Shown here: positions 18,181 to 27,293 of the stretch, one piece after another | Position numbering within the stretch: the first letter of the stretch is position 1 | Layout of the letters: the number at the start of each line of letters is the position of its first letter | DNA from: Pseudoxanthomonas composti | Lineage (GTDB): Bacteria > Pseudomonadota > Gammaproteobacteria > Xanthomonadales > Xanthomonadaceae | Assembly: GCF_004122095.1 (NCBI RefSeq) | Contig: NZ_SAWZ01000001.1 | Location: forward strand, 1 to 64,000 | Direction: 5' to 3' | DNA: 64,000 nt | Position numbers and translations under genes: made by a program | Notes under the pieces: model-generated | The model's input: only the letters and a program-made list of their open reading frames with translations | Database searches by the model: none | What the model was told of the DNA's origin: nothing

Positions 18181-18209
18181 CTGTGGGAGCGGCTTCAGCC
18201 GCGAAGGGG
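18181..18209. repeat. REP-like repeat (GGGAGCGGCTTCAGCCGCGA type)
   Basis: TGTGGGAGCGGCTTCAGCCGCGA contains the inverted repeat GCGGCT-TC-AGCCGC. It is a well-known intergenic REP-type element in Xanthomonas, Stenotrophomonas and Pseudomonas. It lies just after the YheO-like gene and could act in mRNA 3'-end stabilisation. Confidence 0.65.
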
Positions 18210-18568
18210 CTTTCCCGGAGAGCCCTTCCGCGGCTTTTGGACCCAGGCCCCAGAGTGGCGCCCACCCCGCAACAGGTAATCGCTCGCTTGTCTCGGAAGT
18301 AGCAAGCCCATGGCGTTCGCGTAGACCTGATGCCGGGCATCAGCTCCCGTGCCCGGGTGTCGGAGATGGCCCGCAATGGATTGCCATCGCAGCCTCCGTG
18401 AAATCCCGCACCGCCTTATCTCGGTGAAACGTGCAGGCGCTCGGCGACCCGTCGCGCATTGGTGATGAATCTTCACTGCCCCATGCGGCTCCCGGGCGCT
18501 TCTGGCGACAGCCTTCGATGCCTAGAGTGGATCGCAGCCGGACACATGGCCACACCGGAAGGTGTTGT
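18210..18568. other. Gene-poor intergenic segment
   Basis: About 360 bp between the REP-like element and the third copy of the 40-bp palindromic repeat. Short open frames exist on both strands, but none has a ribosome site, conserved motif or believable composition. I see no gene here. Confidence 0.5.
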
Positions 18569-18608
18569 CCACCCTACGTAGGGTGGATGGCGCTCTTCCA
18601 TCCACCAT
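18569..18608. repeat. Interspersed palindromic repeat, copy 3
   Basis: A 40-bp copy identical to the units at 11-50 and 127-166, in the same orientation, 18 kb away. It lies 87 bp upstream of the lipocalin-like gene. Confidence 0.8.
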
Positions 18609-18695
18609 CGCCGCGGAACAGAAGGCGCAGGCATGGTCCCACCGCCTCGCTGCAGGTCTCACGGCAGATCCGCCTCGCACAGGAGCATCCGCAGC

Positions 18696-19220
18696 ATGCG
18701 CTTTCGTTCCGTTTTTCTCGCAATGGCGTTTGCCGTATCGACCGCGCTCAGCGCGCAGCCGCCCGCACACAACCAGCTCGTCGGCACCTGGAGGATGCTG
18801 TCTGCCACCCTCGAGGCCGACGGCCAAACGCGCCCCGCCTACGGGCAGTCACCCCAGGGCCTGCTGGTGTTCACCCCCGACCTGCACTTCGTGGAAGTGC
18901 TGACCGATGGCGACCTGCCCCGCTTCGCCTCCGATGCGCGCGGCCAGGGAACCGATGCTGAAAACCGCAGGGCCATGGCCGGCAGCATCGGTTTCTTCGG
19001 CAGCTACACGGTCGATGCGCGTGGCGCCTTCAGCGGCAACCGGGTGGAAGGGGCCACCTTTCCGAACTGGGTGGGCAGCGTGCGCACCGTCAAGGAGCTG
19101 AGCCTGACGGTGGTGGGCGACCGCATGACCGAACGCTTCCGGCGACCGGAAGGCACCGAGATCCGGATCGAGTGGCAGCGCGTGAGCATCGGCGAGCAGC
19201 GCACCGGCGGGACACGCTGA
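18696..19220 (+). CDS. Exported lipocalin-like domain protein
   Basis: A 174-residue protein with a signal peptide (MRFRSVFLAMAFAVSTALSA, cleaved before QPP). It is then a lipocalin-like beta-barrel domain beginning HNQLVGTWRMLSATLEADG and containing GLLVFTPDLHFVEVL. Such domains bind small hydrophobic ligands or are of unknown role. AGGAG 10 nt before the ATG supports this start. It is convergent with the YdcF gene across a strong hairpin. Confidence 0.78.
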   Translation: MRFRSVFLAMAFAVSTALSAQPPAHNQLVGTWRMLSATLEADGQTRPAYGQSPQGLLVFTPDLHFVEVLTDGDLPRFASDARGQGTDAENRRAMAGSIGFFGSYTVDARGAFSGNRVEGATFPNWVGSVRTVKELSLTVVGDRMTERFRRPEGTEIRIEWQRVSIGEQRTGGTR

Positions 19221-19303
19221 GCGCCCGCCGCGTGCACCCTGGTCGGGGCACGCACTGGTCCAACTCCGCGGCGTTGGAAGGCAGAAAAGAGCGCAGAGGA
19301 ACG

Positions 19304-19362
19304 AGGAACGAGGAACGAGTGGCGACCTGCGCATTGCCGCGATTCACTCGTTCCTCGTTCCT
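19304..19362. terminator. Long hairpin between convergent genes, built of GGAACGAG repeats
   Basis: An 18-bp perfect inverted repeat (AGGAACGAGGAACGAGTG at 19304-19321 and its complement at 19345-19362) flanks a 23-nt loop. The left arm is extended by a further GGAACGA unit, and another complement copy follows at 19366-19380. Without a U-tract, its placement between converging genes still suggests a bidirectional transcription stop or 3'-end stabiliser. Confidence 0.55.
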
Positions 19363-19389
19363 CTGCACTCGTTCCTCGCTTCAAACCCC

Positions 19390-20160
19390 TCAATCCGCAG
19401 CGCGCGCCGGCATCGGCTCCCACCAGGTCAGGAACCAGTACCAGACGATGCCGATCAGCTCGTGCAGGGCCGCCTCGGTCCCGGCCACGCCGGTCCTGGA
19501 CGGGATGAACATGGTGGGAAAGCGCAGCGGCACGCGCATGCTGTCCGAGGGCAGCATGCAGCTGGCAAAGCCCGCCTGCGTCATGGCGTAGCGCGCGCGC
19601 GGCACGTGCACGGCCGAGGTGATCACCACCACCTGGCGCGGCACGGCCGGCTTCATCTGCAGCATGTTCAACGCGTTGTCCCAGGTGTTCTGCGACTCGG
19701 TCTCGGTGCGGATCGCCTCGGCCGGCACGCCCAGCCGCCCCAGGTAGACCTTCATCAGCGCGCTTTCCGAAGGCGCTTGCGGGGTCCAGCCGCCGCCGGC
19801 CACGACCAGGGTGCGCCCTGCCCAGGCGTGCCACCACTCGGCGGCGCGCTCGGCACGCTGGCGGCCGCTCATGCTGATCACCGAGATGTCCTGGGCATCG
19901 CGCGGTTCGCGGTCCAGCCCGCCGGAGAGCACCACCGCGGTCGGCCGATCGGTGCAGGCCGGCACCTGCAGCGGGGCTTCGATCAGCGCCAGCAGTGCAT
20001 CGGCCGTGACCGGCATCATCGCCACGGTGGAGATGCCGATGCCGGCCACGGCCAGGCGCCCCAGCCAGCGGCGCGCGCGCTTCCACAGCAGAGCCACCGC
20101 GCCCACCAGCACGCTGGCCAGCAACCAGGCCAGCGGCGACAACCAGAACCACCACCACAT
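19390..20160 (-). CDS. YdcF/DUF218 family membrane protein (ElyC-like)
   Basis: A 256-residue protein with two N-terminal membrane segments (about 5-25 and 37-60) and a DUF218 domain. Visible motifs are AVVLSGGLDREPRD, LVVAGGGW, SQNTWDNALNM and ITSAVHVPRARYAM. Members such as ElyC and SanA act in envelope biogenesis, including undecaprenyl-linked precursor metabolism; the biochemistry is unsettled. It lies 16 bp after the flippase gene and ends the leftward operon NRPS-flippase-YdcF, which suggests a step in handling a lipid-linked or exported product. Confidence 0.82.
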   Translation of the reverse strand: MWWWFWLSPLAWLLASVLVGAVALLWKRARRWLGRLAVAGIGISTVAMMPVTADALLALIEAPLQVPACTDRPTAVVLSGGLDREPRDAQDISVISMSGRQRAERAAEWWHAWAGRTLVVAGGGWTPQAPSESALMKVYLGRLGVPAEAIRTETESQNTWDNALNMLQMKPAVPRQVVVITSAVHVPRARYAMTQAGFASCMLPSDSMRVPLRFPTMFIPSRTGVAGTEAALHELIGIVWYWFLTWWEPMPARAAD

Positions 20161-20176
20161 GCGATGACCTCCCGTC

Positions 20177-21658
20177 TCAGCCGCGATGACGCAGCTGCAC
20201 GACCCAGCGGCGCATGCGCGGATCGCTCAACACGCTGCCGCCATACAGCAGCGCCCACAGCCCACCGGCGGCGAACAGCCGCAGCCACACGTTGTCCCAA
20301 CCGCTGATACCACTGGTCCGCAGCGCCACCCAGAACAGGCCCGCACCCAGCACGGCGGTGACCACCGCGCGCAGGTCCGGCCAGGCGCGCAGCTCGCGCG
20401 GGCACAGCCACCAGCCCGACAGGCCAAGGAAGGCGTAACAGACCGTGGTGGCGTAGACCGCGCCCATCAGTCCCAGGCTCGGCACCCACCACAGGTTCAA
20501 CAGGATGTTGCCGATGGCGGCGATCAAGGTCAGCGCCAGCACCGTCATCGAGCGCTTGTGCAGCAGCAAGCCGTAGCCGGCGATATCGAACAGCGGATAC
20601 AGCGCGTACTGCGCGCCGATCCAGGCGAACACCGGACCAGACATGGCCTTGTCCGGCCCGCTGACCGCCACGATGGCATCGGTGGCCACGCAGGCGATGG
20701 CCACCGCCACGCCGATGGCCGCATAGGTCATCGGGAACAGCACCTGGCGCTTGAGCGCGCGCACCGCCGCCGGGCCTTGGGTCTCGAAGCGACGGTTGGC
20801 CACCGGTACGAAGGATTCGGACAGCGTGGCATGCATCAGCATGCTGACCTGCAGCGCCAGCGAGTAGCCGATGGTGTAGATGCCCACGGCCGCGTAGTCG
20901 CCGGTCAGCGACTTGAGCATGACCCGGTCGATGGAGATCAGCAGCACGGTGGCGATCTCGTTGATCACCAGCGGCATGCCATAGCGCACCGACTGGGCGA
21001 AGGCGCGCATGTCCAGCTCGCTGCGAGCGAACTGCAGATGACGCAGCACCCAGCGCAGGTAGAAAGCCACCACCAGCCCGGCGGCCAGCAGCTTGCCGCC
21101 ATAGGCGGCCAGGGCCGAGCGTTCCAGCAGCAGCACCGCGCCGACCATGCCGGCCAGCTCCATCCAGCGCCAGATCACGCGCGTGCCGCTGAGCAGGTCC
21201 GAGCGTTCCCCGGCGCGCAGCACCATCTGCACCAGGCTGATGAACACGTTCAGCGGGATGGCCAGCAGCGCGCACCACAGGATCGGCGAAAGCGTCAGCG
21301 CGCGCGCCCAGGCCACCCCGCCGACCACGGCGATGCCGACCGCCCACACCCCACCGGACACCAGCAGCGGCAGCAGGAACAGGTTGGTGGAGAAGCGGCG
21401 CATCGCCTGCGCATCGCCGCCGTAGGGATAGAAGCGCACGATGGCGTGCTGGGCGCCCAGCTTGGCCACGGCGATGGCGATCATCACCCAGGTCTCGTAG
21501 TAACCCAGGATGCCGTACTGGGTGTTGTCCAGCAGCCGCGTGAGCAGCGGGAAGGACACCAGCCCGGCCAGCATGACCAGCAACCCGCTGCTGGCATAGC
21601 GCAGGAAATGGGTACCGACGCCGACGCGGGCCGGCGCGCGCTGGGCGGCCATGGTCAT
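20177..21658 (-). CDS. MOP-superfamily polysaccharide/lipid-linked product flippase (Wzx-like)
   Basis: A 493-residue integral membrane protein with about 12-14 helices in the order typical of the Polysacc_synt/MATE-like MOP family (FLRYASSGLLVMLAGLVSFPLLTRLL at the start; GIYTIGYSLALQVSML mid-protein). It should move a lipid-linked or amphipathic product across the inner membrane. Its ATG overlaps the NRPS stop codon by 4 bp (ATGA), so the two are translationally coupled. That makes it the natural candidate exporter of the NRPS product. A second ATG lies two codons downstream. Confidence 0.85.
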   Translation of the reverse strand: MTMAAQRAPARVGVGTHFLRYASSGLLVMLAGLVSFPLLTRLLDNTQYGILGYYETWVMIAIAVAKLGAQHAIVRFYPYGGDAQAMRRFSTNLFLLPLLVSGGVWAVGIAVVGGVAWARALTLSPILWCALLAIPLNVFISLVQMVLRAGERSDLLSGTRVIWRWMELAGMVGAVLLLERSALAAYGGKLLAAGLVVAFYLRWVLRHLQFARSELDMRAFAQSVRYGMPLVINEIATVLLISIDRVMLKSLTGDYAAVGIYTIGYSLALQVSMLMHATLSESFVPVANRRFETQGPAAVRALKRQVLFPMTYAAIGVAVAIACVATDAIVAVSGPDKAMSGPVFAWIGAQYALYPLFDIAGYGLLLHKRSMTVLALTLIAAIGNILLNLWWVPSLGLMGAVYATTVCYAFLGLSGWWLCPRELRAWPDLRAVVTAVLGAGLFWVALRTSGISGWDNVWLRLFAAGGLWALLYGGSVLSDPRMRRWVVQLRHRG

Positions 21659-24600
21659 GCGCGCGTGGAGGACCGCAGTGCCGCGTCCAGGCAGGCGCGC
21701 AGGCTGCGCGCCGCCTCCGGTTGCTCGATGAAGTCCTCGTGCGTGCCGGGCAGGCGGTGGACCAGGACTTCGCCATCGACCCAGCCCTGCCAGCCCAGCG
21801 TCGCGTCCCACGATGCCCCCTCGCCGCTGCGCAGCAGGGTCACCCCACCGGCATAGCGACGCGGCCTGTAGTCGCGCAAGGCCCGGCGGTGGGCCTGTTC
21901 CACGCGGCGCAGGCGCAGCTCGGTTTCCGGCGCGGTGCTGGCAGAGCGCCAGCGCCGCAGGGCCTGCCAGGCCGCGCGCAGGCGGAAGCGCAGGCGCAGC
22001 GCCAGGCGATCGGGATGCCGCAGGGCCGAGGCCAGCGCATGCCAGTGCAGCGAAGCGGGCAGCACCCCCGGAGCGCGCGTGTCGAGCATCACCAGCAGGC
22101 CCACTTCATTGCCCGCCGCGCGCAGCCTGCGGGCGATTTCCAGGGCGATGATCCCACCCATGGAACCACCGCCGAGCAGGTACGGGCCCTGCGGCTGCAG
22201 CAGGCGGATATCGCGCATGTAGAGATCGGCCATGTCATCGATGGAAGACAACGGCAGCTCCGGCCCCTGCAGGCCACGCGCCTGCAGGCCGTACACCGGC
22301 TGGTCAGGCGGCAGACCGTTCAGCAGCGGCAGATAGTTGAGGACATTGCCGCCCACCGCATGCACCAGGAACAGCGCCGGACGGCGCATGCCGGCGCGCA
22401 GCGGCACCGCCAGCCGTGGCGGCTGACCGGGCGCGGCGGACGTGGCGGCCTGCTGCAGCGCCTGGGCCAGGCCGGCGATGGTCGGGTGCGCGATCAGCGC
22501 CGCCAGCGGAAGCTCCACGCCGTAGTCGCGCGCCAGGTCGGCGAACAGCCGCACCGCCAGCAGGGAGTGCCCGCCCAGCGTGAAGAAATCCTCGTCGCGA
22601 CCGGGCAGCGCACCGCCGAGCAGCCGCGACCAGCGCTGCTGCAGGTCCGCTTCCAGCGCCGAGCGCGGCGCCTGGTCGGCAGCGGCTGCCGCGGGCGGTG
22701 GCGCCGGCAGCGCGCCGGGTGCCGGCAGCGCGCGGCGGTCGATCTTGCCGTTGGGGGTCTTGGGCAGCGCCTCCAGGACCCGCACGTGGTGCGGGCGCAT
22801 GTAGGCCGGCAGGGCCACGCCCAGCGCCTTGCGCAGGGTGTCGGCCAGCGTTGCCTCGGCGCCCTGGCGCGCGGCGGCGTACAGCACCAGCACCTCGTCA
22901 TCGCCGGGATCGCGACGCACCACCGCCACGCATTCGCGCACCCCGGCCACCTGCAGCGCCGCTGCCTCGATCTCGCCCGGCTCGATGCGATAGCCACGCA
23001 GCTTGATCTGGTCGTCGGCCCGCCCCTGGAACAGCAGCGCATCGCCCACCCGCCGCCCCAGGTCGCCGGTGCGGTACATGCGCGCCTGGCCACCGGCGAA
23101 GGGATCGGGCAGGAAGCGCTCGGCAGTGAGTTCGGGCGCATCCAGGTAGCCATCGGCCACGCCGGCCCCGCCGATCCAGATCTCGCCGATGGCGCCGGGC
23201 AGCAGCGGCTGGCGCAGCGCGTCCAGCAGGTACAGCCGGGTCTGCGCGATCGGCCGCCCCAGCGGCACCTGCGCCTGGCCCGGCCGTACCGGGTGCAGGC
23301 TGGACCACACCGTGGTCTCGGTGGGCCCGTAGAGATTCCACAGGTCGCAGCCCAGCGCGCACACGCGCTGGGCCAGCGCCGCCGGCAGGGCCTCGCCACC
23401 CACCAGCATGCGCAGGCCCTCGAACACCTCCAGCTGCCCCACGTCGGCCATCAGCGCCAGCATCGAGGGCGTGGTCTGGAACACCGTGCATTGGTGGCGC
23501 GTGATCAGCCGGCACAGCGCGGCCGGGTCGCGATGCTCGGCATCGTCGGCGATCACCAGCTGCCCGCCGCTGATCAGCGGCAGGTACAGCTCCAGCGCGG
23601 CAATGTCGAAGGACAGCGTGGTGGCCGCGCACAGCACGTCCGCCGCCGCGAACCCGGGCTGGTCGCGCATGCTGCACAGGAAATTGGCCAGGTTGCCATG
23701 GGTGATGCGCACGCCCTTGGGGCGCCCGGTGGAGCCGGAGGTGTACAGGACATAAGCCAGCGCCTCGGGCGAGGGGTGCGGCAAGGCGCCCGCCGGCTCC
23801 GGCCCGTCCAGCAACGCGGCCACGTCCAGCAGGGTGCGGCCCTGGGCCAGCGCCGCCGGCAGCGGCGCCTGGGTGTCCATGAGGATGCGGCTGAGCCCGG
23901 CGTGGTCGGCCATGTACACCAGCCGGCTCTCGGGAAAGGCCGGGTCCAGCGGCACGTAGGCCGCCCCGGCGCGCAGGATGCCCAGCACCGCCAGCAGCAT
24001 GTCCACCCCGCGCGGCAGGCTGACGCCGATGCGCTCGCCGCGGCGCACCCCGGCCCGCAGCAGGGCGCCGGCCAGCTGCCGGCTGCGCAGCTCCAGCGCG
24101 CGGTAGTCCAGCGCCCCCGCGCCGCTGCGCACGGCGATGGACCCGGCATGGCGCTGGCAGGCCGCTTCCAGCATCTGCGTCAGCGTCCACCCTGGCTGCT
24201 CGTCGGCCAGGCAGGGCGGCGGCGCATCGTTGACCCAGGCGAAGTCCGCCAGCGCGCGCGGGCCCACCAGTTGGACGCTGGCCGGCGTGGCCTGTGCGTC
24301 ATCGACCAGTGCGTCCAGGATGCGCAGGTAGGCCTGCCCCCAGCGCTGCACCGTGGCCTGGCTGTACAGCGGGACGGCGTGGTGGATGTTGAGCGTGACC
24401 CCATCCGGGCCCGGGTTCCACAGGAACACCAGCTCCCAGGCGCTGTGCTGGCGCGGCGGGGCTTCCAGTCTTGCCTGCACCGGCCCGAACGCCAGGCGCC
24501 GCATCGCCGGGGCCAGGTTGACCAGGTTCTCCACCAGCAGCATGCGGCCGGGCTCGCGGCGCAGCGGCAGGTGCTGGACGATGCGTCCCAGCGAAATATG

Positions 24601-25653
24601 CTGGTGCGCGGCGGCTTCCTGCATGGCCTGGTGCACCTGGGCCACCAGCGCCTGCAAGGGCTGGCCCGGCTGCAGGCGGATGCGCAGGGGCAAGGTGTTG
24701 TCGGTATCGCCGACCACGCGAGCATGGCCGCCCGCGGCCGCGGCGCCGGCGAACGGCACGCCGCAGACCAGGTCGGTCTGGCCGCTGAGCCGTTGCATCA
24801 GCACGCAATAGGCACTGAGCAGCAGGCTGAAGCGGGTGGTGCCGGCGCGCCGGGCGGCGCCACGCAGGGCGTCCCAGCGCTCGGCGGCAAGTTCCAGCTG
24901 CACATGCCCGCTGCGAAAGTCCAGCTCGGCGCCGCGCGGTGCATCCACCGGCAAGCGCAGCGGCTCGGGGAGCTCGGCGTACACGGACTGCCAATAAGCC
25001 AGGCAACGGCGACCCTCCTCGCCATCGCGGATGCCGCGCTCGCGGGCGACATAATCGGCCCACGGCATGGCCGGCAGCGGCGCGCGGGCGTCCTGCCCGA
25101 TCCGCAGCGCGTACTCGGCCGACAGCTCCTGCAGGGTCAGCCGCAGCGACCAGCCATCCAGGATCAGGTGATGGGCCACCAGCAGCAGCCGCGCATGCTG
25201 CGGCGAAAATACGAACAAGGTCGCCCGCAGCAGCGGCGGCTCGGCGGGATCGAAAGGGGCCAGCATGCGCAGCGTGCGCTGCTGCAGCCAGTCCGGCTCC
25301 GGGTCCGGGGAATCGGAGAGGTCCAGGCATTCCAAGCGGGCCTGGCAGGGCGGCTGGTAACGCTGGTGCAGCCCGTCCTCGGTGAAGGCCATGGCCAGCA
25401 CCTGGTGTCGCGCCACGACGGTGTCGAAGGCCTGCGCCAGCGCCTGCGCCTGCAGGGGCCCGTCCAGGACCAGCTCGACCGACTCGCCGAAGGCCTGCCC
25501 CGCCTGCACGGCATAGCGCGTGCCCAGCCATTTTTCCGCCTGCGCATCGGTCAACGGAATGCAGTCCCCCGCATTCAGCTGGCTGCCGCCCGGCTGTGTC
25601 CCCTGATCCAACCGCCATCCCCTGTTGCTGTTCGCCTGGTGACTCCCAGTCAC
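21655..25653 (-). CDS. Single-module NRPS, C-A-PCP-TE
   Basis: A 1332-residue protein. Condensation domain about 30-440 with intact H-H-L-I-L-D-G (near 159). Adenylation domain about 490-960 with YTSGSTGRPKG near 636 and NLYGPTETT. Carrier domain with the phosphopantetheine serine in GGHSLLAV near 1029. Type I thioesterase about 1060-1320 with G-G-S-M-G-G near 1163 and a late histidine in PGTHEDF. My hand alignment to GrsA gives pocket residues D-I-L-Q-L-G-L-V-W-K, one change from the published glycine code. The start codon is GTG; a TTG at 25611 preceded by GGATGG is an alternative. It would condense an upstream acyl donor with glycine and release it. It is coupled to a flippase. Confidence 0.9.
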   Translation of the reverse strand: MTGSHQANSNRGWRLDQGTQPGGSQLNAGDCIPLTDAQAEKWLGTRYAVQAGQAFGESVELVLDGPLQAQALAQAFDTVVARHQVLAMAFTEDGLHQRYQPPCQARLECLDLSDSPDPEPDWLQQRTLRMLAPFDPAEPPLLRATLFVFSPQHARLLLVAHHLILDGWSLRLTLQELSAEYALRIGQDARAPLPAMPWADYVARERGIRDGEEGRRCLAYWQSVYAELPEPLRLPVDAPRGAELDFRSGHVQLELAAERWDALRGAARRAGTTRFSLLLSAYCVLMQRLSGQTDLVCGVPFAGAAAAGGHARVVGDTDNTLPLRIRLQPGQPLQALVAQVHQAMQEAAAHQHISLGRIVQHLPLRREPGRMLLVENLVNLAPAMRRLAFGPVQARLEAPPRQHSAWELVFLWNPGPDGVTLNIHHAVPLYSQATVQRWGQAYLRILDALVDDAQATPASVQLVGPRALADFAWVNDAPPPCLADEQPGWTLTQMLEAACQRHAGSIAVRSGAGALDYRALELRSRQLAGALLRAGVRRGERIGVSLPRGVDMLLAVLGILRAGAAYVPLDPAFPESRLVYMADHAGLSRILMDTQAPLPAALAQGRTLLDVAALLDGPEPAGALPHPSPEALAYVLYTSGSTGRPKGVRITHGNLANFLCSMRDQPGFAAADVLCAATTLSFDIAALELYLPLISGGQLVIADDAEHRDPAALCRLITRHQCTVFQTTPSMLALMADVGQLEVFEGLRMLVGGEALPAALAQRVCALGCDLWNLYGPTETTVWSSLHPVRPGQAQVPLGRPIAQTRLYLLDALRQPLLPGAIGEIWIGGAGVADGYLDAPELTAERFLPDPFAGGQARMYRTGDLGRRVGDALLFQGRADDQIKLRGYRIEPGEIEAAALQVAGVRECVAVVRRDPGDDEVLVLYAAARQGAEATLADTLRKALGVALPAYMRPHHVRVLEALPKTPNGKIDRRALPAPGALPAPPPAAAAADQAPRSALEADLQQRWSRLLGGALPGRDEDFFTLGGHSLLAVRLFADLARDYGVELPLAALIAHPTIAGLAQALQQAATSAAPGQPPRLAVPLRAGMRRPALFLVHAVGGNVLNYLPLLNGLPPDQPVYGLQARGLQGPELPLSSIDDMADLYMRDIRLLQPQGPYLLGGGSMGGIIALEIARRLRAAGNEVGLLVMLDTRAPGVLPASLHWHALASALRHPDRLALRLRFRLRAAWQALRRWRSASTAPETELRLRRVEQAHRRALRDYRPRRYAGGVTLLRSGEGASWDATLGWQGWVDGEVLVHRLPGTHEDFIEQPEAARSLRACLDAALRSSTRA

Positions 25654-25778
25654 CCTTCACAGGCCCTTATCGGCGCCAGGCGCTTACGGTCCTGTTCGAC
25701 GACATTTCCCCGTTCAAGCCACAATGAACGCAAGTCGTGGTCGTCACCGGACGCCACAGACACTTCCCGGGAGGCTCC

Positions 25779-27251
25779 ATGCAATCGTTGCAACATTCCA
25801 CGTACCGCAGGGCGGTGCGTTTCCTGTCCCCGTTGTCGCTGACCCTGTTCGCAGCCGCCTGTTCGGGCTCGGGGTCCAACGCCTCCGTCGCCCCGGCCCA
25901 GCCGACCCAGCCGGCCCCGCCCAGCCAACCCACCCCGACGCCCACGCCAACCCCCACGCCGGCCGCAGCGGTGTGCGATGGCTTCTACCAGAGCGGCTTC
26001 GTCCTCGCCGAGGGCAAGACCACCGTGGCCATGAAGGCGCTGGCCAAGCCGGCCAAGGGCGTGCGCTTTGCCGAGCCGAACTTCGGCACCTGCGAGGTCC
26101 GCGCCACCGCCCACGACAACGAGCCGCCGCGCGGCTTCGCCCGCAACGATTACTCGCGCCGGCAGGCCTTCAACGCCGACAACACCTATTTCATCGTCAA
26201 TGCCTCCGATGGCTGGTGGCACCTGTACGACGCGCGCACGCTCAAGTACATCTCGGCGCTCTCGCCCAAGGTCGCCAACCCGAGCGTGGCCGCCGAGTTC
26301 CACCTGGCCGGCGATGCCGAACCGCAGTGGGACGCGCGCGACCCCAACATCCTGTACTACGTGACCACCAATGGCGGCACCAAGCTGCTGAAGCTGGACG
26401 TGCGCACCAATAGCTACTCGGTGGCCGCCGACTTCCGCGGCAAGCTGCCGGCGTGGGGCGCCAACGTGGCGCACATCTGGACCAAATCCGAAGGCTCGCC
26501 TTCTGCCGATTCGCGCTACTGGGGTTTCCAGGCCGAAAACGCCAGCTTCGGCCTGCTGGGCTACTTCGTGTGGGACCTGCAGGCCAACAGGCTGGTCGGC
26601 AGCTACGCCAGCACCGATCGCCCCGACCACGTCAGCATGTCCGCCTCGGGGCGCTGGTTCGTCACCTCTTCCGACACGGCCGGCACCTGGGCCTGGGCGC
26701 CGGACTTCAAGACCAAGAAGCTGCTGCATCGCAAGAGCGAGCACTCGGACCTCGCACTGGGCGAGGACAAGCACGACCTGTATGTGTCCATCGACTACCA
26801 GAGCAACGACGGCGACGTGTTCTACGTGGATGTGGACAACTGCCCGGCCGTGGACGCCAGCGCCACCCTGGCCAGCGCCACGCTGTGCCCGCGCACGGTG
26901 CTGTTCCCCACCTATCTCAACGGTGCGGCCGCGGCGATGCACTTCTCCGGCAAGGCCTTTTCGCGCCCGGGCTGGGTGGTGCTGAGCACCTATGCCACCA
27001 CCGCCTCGCGCGACGGCGCCCTGCCCTGGTACACCGACAAGGTGCAGGTGGTGGAACTGAAGGCCAATCCCCGCATCTACCCGGTGGCCTTCACCCACCG
27101 CAACGAGTCGCTCAGCGGCTACTGGTCCGAACCGCAGGCCTCGGTCAGCCGCGACCTGACCCGCATCGCCTTCAACAGCAACTGGGGCGGCAGCAGCAAC
27201 GAAGACATCGACACCTACATCGTCTCGCTGCCGACCACGGCGGTGCCGTAA
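25779..27251 (+). CDS. Beta-propeller-like lipoprotein of unknown function
   Basis: A 490-residue protein. It has a lipoprotein signal (lipobox A-A-A-C) and then a Pro/Thr/Gln-rich linker of about 35 residues. The roughly 430-residue body has recurring W- and D-containing strands (NADNTYFIVNASDGWWHLYDA; RYWGFQAEN; GRWFVTSSDTAGTWAWAPDF) that look like blades of a TolB/WD40-type propeller. I cannot assign a family. GGGAGG precedes the ATG. It is transcribed away from the NRPS at 25653, with 125 bp between the starts. A close paralogue lies at 28331. Embedded between NRPS units, it may be a surface or periplasmic accessory, which is inference. Confidence 0.75.
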   Translation: MQSLQHSTYRRAVRFLSPLSLTLFAAACSGSGSNASVAPAQPTQPAPPSQPTPTPTPTPTPAAAVCDGFYQSGFVLAEGKTTVAMKALAKPAKGVRFAEPNFGTCEVRATAHDNEPPRGFARNDYSRRQAFNADNTYFIVNASDGWWHLYDARTLKYISALSPKVANPSVAAEFHLAGDAEPQWDARDPNILYYVTTNGGTKLLKLDVRTNSYSVAADFRGKLPAWGANVAHIWTKSEGSPSADSRYWGFQAENASFGLLGYFVWDLQANRLVGSYASTDRPDHVSMSASGRWFVTSSDTAGTWAWAPDFKTKKLLHRKSEHSDLALGEDKHDLYVSIDYQSNDGDVFYVDVDNCPAVDASATLASATLCPRTVLFPTYLNGAAAAMHFSGKAFSRPGWVVLSTYATTASRDGALPWYTDKVQVVELKANPRIYPVAFTHRNESLSGYWSEPQASVSRDLTRIAFNSNWGGSSNEDIDTYIVSLPTTAVP

Positions 27252-27274
27252 GTTTCCTGGGCTGCGAACCACAA

Positions 27275-27293
27275 CGGGGCGCCAAGCGCCCCG
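27275..27293 (+). terminator. Hairpin after the propeller lipoprotein gene
   Basis: CGGGGCGC-CAA-GCGCCCCG forms an 8-bp stem with a 3-nt loop, 23 bp after the stop codon. No U-tract follows, so termination may be weak. It resembles the stronger hairpin after the paralogue. Confidence 0.5.

Noticed and set aside
21721-25842. A 1373-codon open frame opposite the C-A-PCP-TE gene
   Set aside because: It has no recognisable motifs and the composition of an antisense frame in GC-rich DNA; the minus strand is clearly coding.
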